This document shows positions 59,284-64,000 of a stretch of 64,000 bases of DNA, in pieces (position 1 is the stretch's first letter; each line of letters starts with the position of its first letter). Under the pieces are notes generated by a model. The model saw nothing but the letters and a program-made list of their open reading frames with translations, was not told the DNA's origin and did no database searches. The DNA comes from Paenalcaligenes hominis_A (GTDB taxonomy: Bacteria; Pseudomonadota; Gammaproteobacteria; Burkholderiales; Burkholderiaceae_B), in the NCBI RefSeq assembly GCF_041359055.1, contig NZ_JBGJKZ010000001.1, forward strand, positions 558,001 to 622,000. Direction: 5' to 3'. The position numbers and the translations under genes were made by a program.

Positions 59284-61188
59284 ATGAGTCAAGTAGAACA
59301 AAAGAATGAGGAAGTCCTCGGCTTTCAAACAGAAGTAAAACAACTACTGCATTTGATGATTCACTCTTTGTATTCCAACAAAGAGATCTTTTTACGCGAA
59401 TTGGTATCCAATGCTTCCGATGCGTGTGACAAACTGCGCTTTGAAGCCATTGACAAACCAGACCTTCTTGAAGGCGAGGCGGAGCTACGCATTCGTGTGG
59501 ATTACGACAAGGATACCCGTAGCGTTACCATTTCAGATAACGGCATTGGTATGGACCGTGACGAGGTCATTCAAAACCTGGGTACCATTGCTCGCTCTGG
59601 CACCAAAGAGTTCTTTAGCAAGCTAACGGGTGACAGCAAAAAAGACTCTCAGCTCATTGGGCAGTTTGGGGTGGGTTTTTATTCGTCTTTTATCGTAGCG
59701 GAAAAAGTTTCTGTCTTAACGCGTCGTGCAGGCACTGCTGAAACAGAGGCTGTATTGTGGGAGTCCACTGGCGAAGGTGAGTTCACCATCGCGCCTGCTG
59801 AAAAAGCAGACCGTGGTACGGCTATTACCTTATATTTACGCGAAGAGGATGCCGAGTTTGCTGATAACTGGCGCTTGCGTTCTATTTTGCGTCGTTACTC
59901 TGACCATATTTCTCTGCCTGTACAAATGCGCAAAGAGGAATGGAACGAAGAAAAACAAGAAAATCTGCGCACAAACGAGTGGGAAAACGTTAACCAAGCC
60001 AATGCGTTATGGACTCGCTCCCGTAACGAGATCGAAGACGAGCAGTACATTGAGTTTTATAAACATATTGCTCATGACTTTGAGGAGCCACTTGCTTGGA
60101 CACATAATCGTGTCGAAGGTCGTACCGAGTACACCCAGCTGCTGTATGTGCCCAAACGTGCTCCGTTTGACATGTGGGATCGCGATGCCAAGCGTGGCGT
60201 GCAGCTGTATGTAAAACGCGTGTTTATCATGGACGATGCCGAGCAGTTGTTGCCGAACTATCTGCGCTTTGTACGTGGTGTGATTGATTCCGCTGATTTG
60301 CCTTTGAACGTATCTCGCGAAATCTTGCAAGAAAGTCGTGATGTGCGTGCGATCCGTGATGGTTCTGCTCGCCGTATTTTGTCATTGCTCGAAGACTTAG
60401 CGGAAAACCAAGTAGAGAAATACGATAGTTTCTGGCAGGTGTTTGGTTCTGTGCTCAAAGAAGGGGTAGGCGAAGATTCGACGAACAAAGATCGCATTGC
60501 TAGCTTGTTACGTTTTGCTTCGACTCACAATGAGACTTCCGTGCAAAATGTGTCGTTTGCTGATTACATCGAGCGCATGAAAGAGGGTCAAGACAAAATT
60601 TACTATGTCACAGCAGATTCTTATTCTGCTGCTAAAAACAGCCCTCATCTCGAGGTATTCCGCAAAAAAGGCATCGAGGTCCTGTTGTTTAGTGAAGGGG
60701 TAGACGAGTGGATGCTGTCGTTCTTGAATGAATTTGACGGTAAAGCTCTTGTGTCAGTAGCTAAAGGCGGCTTAGATCTTGCCGAGCTAGCAGACGACGA
60801 GGAAAAGAAAAAACAAGAGCAAATAGCAGAAACATACAAGCCCTTAGTAGAGCGTTTGAAAACTGCGTTGGGTGATAAGGTCAAAGAAGTACGTATCACT
60901 GGGCGTTTGGTGGATTCACCTGCGTGTGTAGTGGTAGATGAAAATGAAATGAGCCCGCACTTATTGCGTATGCTTCAAGCGGCAGGCCAACAAACACCAG
61001 AGCTAAAACCTATTCTTGAAATTAATCCCGAACACAGCTTAATTAGCCGTATTAATGAAGCTGCAGAGGATGACTTTAGCGACTGGGCAGCGTTGTTGGT
61101 AGACCAGGCCATGCTTGCTGAAGGCGCGACCTTAGATGAGCCGGCGTTGTTTGTGCAGCGTATGAACCGCTTATTGTTAAAAAACTAA
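59284..61188 (+). CDS. htpG: Molecular chaperone HtpG (Hsp90)
   Basis: This 634-residue protein shows all Hsp90 signatures: the N-terminal ATPase with KQLLHLMIHSLYSNKEIFLRE (core LYSNKEIFLREL), DNGIGM and GQFGVGFYS, the middle domain with SREILQESRDVRAIR, and a C-terminal dimerisation region. It lacks the MEEVD tail, as in all bacteria. It acts in the cytosol under heat and iron stress. It is monocistronic, with a divergent promoter region shared with rtcB and a strong terminator after. Confidence 0.96.
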   Translation: MSQVEQKNEEVLGFQTEVKQLLHLMIHSLYSNKEIFLRELVSNASDACDKLRFEAIDKPDLLEGEAELRIRVDYDKDTRSVTISDNGIGMDRDEVIQNLGTIARSGTKEFFSKLTGDSKKDSQLIGQFGVGFYSSFIVAEKVSVLTRRAGTAETEAVLWESTGEGEFTIAPAEKADRGTAITLYLREEDAEFADNWRLRSILRRYSDHISLPVQMRKEEWNEEKQENLRTNEWENVNQANALWTRSRNEIEDEQYIEFYKHIAHDFEEPLAWTHNRVEGRTEYTQLLYVPKRAPFDMWDRDAKRGVQLYVKRVFIMDDAEQLLPNYLRFVRGVIDSADLPLNVSREILQESRDVRAIRDGSARRILSLLEDLAENQVEKYDSFWQVFGSVLKEGVGEDSTNKDRIASLLRFASTHNETSVQNVSFADYIERMKEGQDKIYYVTADSYSAAKNSPHLEVFRKKGIEVLLFSEGVDEWMLSFLNEFDGKALVSVAKGGLDLAELADDEEKKKQEQIAETYKPLVERLKTALGDKVKEVRITGRLVDSPACVVVDENEMSPHLLRMLQAAGQQTPELKPILEINPEHSLISRINEAAEDDFSDWAALLVDQAMLAEGATLDEPALFVQRMNRLLLKN

Positions 61189-61213
61189 GCGCTTCTTTTG
61201 CTGAAATGCTAAA

Positions 61214-61238
61214 GGCGATGGATTCCATCGCCTTTTTT
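61214..61238 (+). terminator. Terminator of htpG
   Basis: GGCGATGG-ATT-CCATCGCC is followed by six Ts. Confidence 0.85.
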
Positions 61239-61290
61239 GTTGCCTAATGCCAACGGTACAAGGAGTAATAAGACTTGATTTGCGTTTGTG

Positions 61291-61310
61291 AATGATAATG
61301 ATTATCATTT
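61291..61310 (+). promoter_or_regulatory. Fur box
   Basis: AATGATAATGATTATCATTT is a near-consensus Fur site (GATAATGAT half and its mirror), 48 bases before the siderophore-receptor start. Iron-loaded Fur should repress this gene and probably the piuC-like gene after it. Confidence 0.85.
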
Positions 61311-61357
61311 GTCAAATTGTAAATCTTATCAAAATGTATTCATTCCAGGAGAATGTG

Positions 61358-63547
61358 ATGCTTAGCAGTTATCCGTTGGCTAGATCCTTTAGCCAAAAGG
61401 TGCTTTACAGCGCCATTTGTAGTGCGTTAGCGGTACCTACTTTTGCTCAAGAAGCAAGCAACAATTCAGTACAGCAGTTAAAAACTATTTCTGTGCGAGG
61501 GGCAAATATAGATGCTTATCAAGCTAAAGATGCTAGCTCCCTGAAAATGACTGCTCCCTTATTAGACACTCCTCGCACCGTCAATGTGATTTCTGAAGAG
61601 TTGATTAAGGATCGCGCAGCCACATCCCTACAAGATGTGTTGCGTACCACTCCGGGCATTACTTTGGGTTCTGGCGAAGGGGGTACGCCAACCGGGGATC
61701 GACCATTTATTCGTGGTTATGAAGCCAGTACAGATATTTTTATTGATGGCGTGCGTGATTACGCCCGTGGCTCACACGAAACCTTTAATCTAGAGTCCGT
61801 AGAGGTTATTAAGGGTCCAAGCTCAGCGTATACCGGCCGTGGTGGTACTGGCGGTAGTGTTAACCTGGTAACCAAAACGCCCAAGTTGGAAAATTTTGCT
61901 GAAGGCAGCGCGGGTATTGGTAACGGCGGCCAGCACCGTTTAACGGTAGATGGCAACTATGTATTTACTGATACGGCGGCAATGCGTTTAAACCTAATGC
62001 GCACCGGTGGTGATGTACCCGGTCGCAATGAGGTGAAAATGGATCGCTGGGGGGTGGCACCTTCTATTTCTTTTGGTCTAGGAACTCCCACACGTGCCAC
62101 ACTAAGCTATTCACATATTGTGAATAAAGACACGCCTGATTGGGGCATTCCTTTCCGTAATCAGGCTAATCCTGATCGTATCGAACCCATTAAGGTCGAT
62201 CGCGAAAACTACTATGGTCGTAAAGAGGTGGATTTCCGTGAAAACACCTTTGATACAGCAACGGCCGAGATAGAGCATGATTTAAATCGCGATTTTACCG
62301 TACGAAATATTACCCGTTACGGAACCAGTCTTAATCACTATCTCTACACGCGTCCATCTTTTGATAATTGTGTGGCAGGGGCAACAGGCTCATGCGCGAC
62401 TGAAGATGCGGGCTTGCAGTTCACCCGTTCTGATCGTATGCGTTGGCGTAAGAGCGAATCCCTGATTAACCAAACAGATCTGTTTGGGCACTTTAAAACA
62501 GGCCAGTTAGAGCATCAAATTGCGGCTGGGATAGAGTTCAGTAAAGAAGACATTTACTCTAAAACTATGACAGGCGGTCCAGGTACTGATACAGATTCTT
62601 TCTGGAACCCAAATCCAAACCGTCCTTACACCACAAACTTTGCTTATGGGCCAAAAACTAAAGATGGCTCTATTAAGACCCAGTCTGTTTATGTGTTTGA
62701 TACAGTTAAGCTAAACGAGCAGTGGTCTGTGAATGCTGGTCTACGTTACGACAAATTCAAAGTGACGGACACAGTTAAAAATAATTCCCGTACAGATAAT
62801 CTTTGGAATTACCAAGCCGGTGTGGTGTATAAACCGGTGGATAATGGTTCCATCTATGTGTCGTATGGTACGTCTTCCAACCCAGCAGGGGAAAACTTTG
62901 GTCAGGCGGGTGGGGCTGATGGCCCTGCAGGCGGTGCGCAATTGCATGATCTAAAACCAGAGAAAAGTCACTCTTGGGAGCTAGGCACCAAGTGGGATGT
63001 AATGGATGAGAAATTATCCTTAGCCGCAGCGGTGTTCCAAACAGATAAAACCAATGCGCGCTCTACCGATCCGTTAACAGGTAATGTGTCTTTGGCTGGT
63101 AGCAACCGTGTACGAGGCATAGAGCTAAGTGCTTCGGGTGCCATCACTCCGAAATGGGATGTATGGGCTGGTTACACGTATTTAGATCCTAAGATCAAAA
63201 AATACCGTAATGGCAAAAATGTTTTTGATGGTAATCAAATCAAATTTATCGCCAAAAACAGCGCCTCGCTCTGGACTACATACAAGTTTATGCCTGACTG
63301 GACTGCCGGTGCAGGGGTAACGTATGTAGGGCAACGTTTTGTAGATGATGGAAATACCTTAAAGCTTCCTTCTCATACTGTGTACGACGCCATGGTGCGT
63401 TACGATGTGAACAAGAGTTTTAACCTGCAGTTCAACGTCAATAACATCAGTAACACACGTGTGTATGATGCTTCTCATGTAGGCATTTTTGCAAACGTTG
63501 GCCCAGGTCGTTCTTATATGCTTAATGCCACTTATCGTTTTGAGTAA
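61358..63547 (+). CDS. TonB-dependent siderophore receptor
   Basis: The ATG at 61358 follows AGGAGAATGTG and gives a signal peptide (LYSAICSALAVPTFA-QEAS). The earlier in-frame ATG at 61292 lies within the Fur box. The 729-residue outer-membrane protein has a TonB-box-like LKTISVRG, a plug domain (APLLDTPRTVNVISEEL, LQDVLRTTPGITLGSGEGG, GVRDYARGSHETFNLESVEV, IKGPSSAYTGRGGTGG) and a 22-strand barrel that ends in aromatic YRFE. It resembles Fiu/FiuA-like catecholate or hydroxamate receptors. No signalling N-domain is present, so control is by Fur rather than by a FecI-type sigma factor. Confidence 0.92.
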   Translation: MLSSYPLARSFSQKVLYSAICSALAVPTFAQEASNNSVQQLKTISVRGANIDAYQAKDASSLKMTAPLLDTPRTVNVISEELIKDRAATSLQDVLRTTPGITLGSGEGGTPTGDRPFIRGYEASTDIFIDGVRDYARGSHETFNLESVEVIKGPSSAYTGRGGTGGSVNLVTKTPKLENFAEGSAGIGNGGQHRLTVDGNYVFTDTAAMRLNLMRTGGDVPGRNEVKMDRWGVAPSISFGLGTPTRATLSYSHIVNKDTPDWGIPFRNQANPDRIEPIKVDRENYYGRKEVDFRENTFDTATAEIEHDLNRDFTVRNITRYGTSLNHYLYTRPSFDNCVAGATGSCATEDAGLQFTRSDRMRWRKSESLINQTDLFGHFKTGQLEHQIAAGIEFSKEDIYSKTMTGGPGTDTDSFWNPNPNRPYTTNFAYGPKTKDGSIKTQSVYVFDTVKLNEQWSVNAGLRYDKFKVTDTVKNNSRTDNLWNYQAGVVYKPVDNGSIYVSYGTSSNPAGENFGQAGGADGPAGGAQLHDLKPEKSHSWELGTKWDVMDEKLSLAAAVFQTDKTNARSTDPLTGNVSLAGSNRVRGIELSASGAITPKWDVWAGYTYLDPKIKKYRNGKNVFDGNQIKFIAKNSASLWTTYKFMPDWTAGAGVTYVGQRFVDDGNTLKLPSHTVYDAMVRYDVNKSFNLQFNVNNISNTRVYDASHVGIFANVGPGRSYMLNATYRFE

Positions 63548-63572
63548 ATCTTGAGCTGATGCAGCCGAGGTG

Positions 63573-63594
63573 CCGCCCCTTAGGGGGCGGTTTT
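63573..63594 (+). terminator. Intrinsic terminator after the receptor gene
   Basis: CCGCCCC-TTAG-GGGGCGG is followed by TTTT. Read-through would be needed to co-express the downstream piuC-like gene. Confidence 0.85.
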
Positions 63595-63634
63595 GTTTAT
63601 GATGATGCAGTGGGTTTTTGAGTGAGGGTTTTGT

Positions 63635-64000
63635 ATGCTTATTACCATTCCTCAGGTATTAACGCCTGAGCAGGTGCACGACTGCCAACACGCCTTATTG
63701 AGTGCAACGTGGGAAGAGGGCAAAAAAACAGCGGGCTATTTAGCACAGCATGTTAAAACGAATCTGCAACTGCCTATAAATAGTGAAATAGCTCAACAGG
63801 TAGGCGAGTTTCTTTTGCATATTTTGAATAACAACCCAACGTTTGTGGCGGCCGCTTTGCCGGCAAAAATTTTACCGCCGCGCTTTAATTGTTATCAAGG
63901 TGGTGGCACCTATGGGAATCATATTGATAATGCCATTTTTCCTTTAGCTGATGCAACGCAACGCTTGCGCACCGACGTCTCGTCAACGCTTTTTTTAAGC
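63635..64000 (+). CDS. piuC: PKHD-type Fe(II)/2-oxoglutarate hydroxylase PiuC, partial
   Basis: The frame opens with MLITIPQVLTPEQVHDCQHA and runs open through the window end (122 codons; the family is about 225 residues). TWEEGKKTAGYLAQHVKTNLQL and FNCYQGGGTYGNHIDNAIFP match PiuC/YbiX, with the iron-binding HxD in NHIDNA. The second His and the Arg that holds 2-oxoglutarate lie beyond the window. It typically follows a TonB-dependent siderophore receptor gene and is iron-regulated, as expected here. Confidence 0.9.
   Translation, partial: MLITIPQVLTPEQVHDCQHALLSATWEEGKKTAGYLAQHVKTNLQLPINSEIAQQVGEFLLHILNNNPTFVAAALPAKILPPRFNCYQGGGTYGNHIDNAIFPLADATQRLRTDVSSTLFLS

Noticed and set aside
59131..59343. 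N-terminal extension of RtcB to 59343
   Set aside because: The added 71 residues have no RtcB similarity, overlap the htpG start and lack a ribosome site. The ATG at 59130 gives the family's normal beginning.
1..64000. CRISPR array
   Set aside because: I saw no regularly spaced repeats of 25-40 bases with unique spacers. The repeats found are att sites, operator-like boxes and short tandem units.

Overview
The window reads as the chromosome of a Gram-negative betaproteobacterium of moderate G+C content, most likely a member of the Burkholderiales near the Alcaligenaceae. This is inferred from many solute-binding-protein transporters (Liv, TRAP and NMT1/SsuA types), the types of acyl-CoA ligase and SDR enzymes, and the HtpG, RtcB, PpiC and DUF188 genes. 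No rRNA or other marker fixes the genus.

Bases 1-31,370 are ordinary chromosome with a strong catabolic and transport flavour. They begin with a decayed IS200-type transposase, then a divergent PepSY pair whose right-hand member leads a response regulator/histidine kinase pair. Next come an aromatic-type acyl-CoA ligase divergent from a Liv-type binding protein, a TauE/SafE permease, an O-antigen ligase-like protein, a TRAP transporter, a 1-Cys peroxiredoxin and RluE. At 14.96-20.83 kb lies a tightly packed minus-strand operon (luxE-like, luxC-like, ABC ATPase, permease, binding protein, SDR). It joins an uptake system to the enzymes that reduce a carboxylic acid to an aldehyde. A Fic gene and an AraC regulator follow. 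Divergent from the regulator is a plus-strand catabolic operon (SDR, 3-ketosteroid-dehydrogenase-like flavoprotein, NIPSNAP, SDR) that runs into a complete LivHMGFK importer.

Bases 31,372-56,735 are an integrated genomic island of about 25 kb. It is bounded by 62-bp direct repeats (61/62 identical) that contain the 3' end of tRNA-Leu(CAA) and its terminator. The P4-type integrase sits beside the intact tRNA at the right end. The left third carries three divergent YagK/YfjJ (inovirus Gp2-like) proteins, an AlpA-type excisionase/regulator, a secreted IrmA-like/SH3 protein, a class II Fic protein, and the wreck of a type ISP-like restriction helicase. The centre is a large probable defence module: SNF2/RapA-type helicase, AlbA/HATPase regulator, GmrSD-type DUF262/DUF1524 protein, a long DPPY methyltransferase and a Res-type helicase-nuclease. 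The right part is a minus-strand recombination module (zinc-ribbon/glycine-zipper protein, YqaJ exonuclease, Cys-rich putative metal-binding protein, short RadC). Each of its four genes is preceded by a terminator-like hairpin placed just before the ribosome binding site.

Bases 56,736-64,000 return to chromosome: tRNA-Leu, YaiI/YqxD, PpiC, RtcB, HtpG, a Fur-box-controlled TonB-dependent siderophore receptor, and the start of a PiuC-type hydroxylase cut by the window end.

The most promising undescribed systems are the luxE/luxC-transporter operon, the five-gene helicase/methyltransferase module, and the island's Gp2-like genes with their iteron-plus-hairpin upstream regions. All functions are read from sequence motifs and known families. 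No searches were run.
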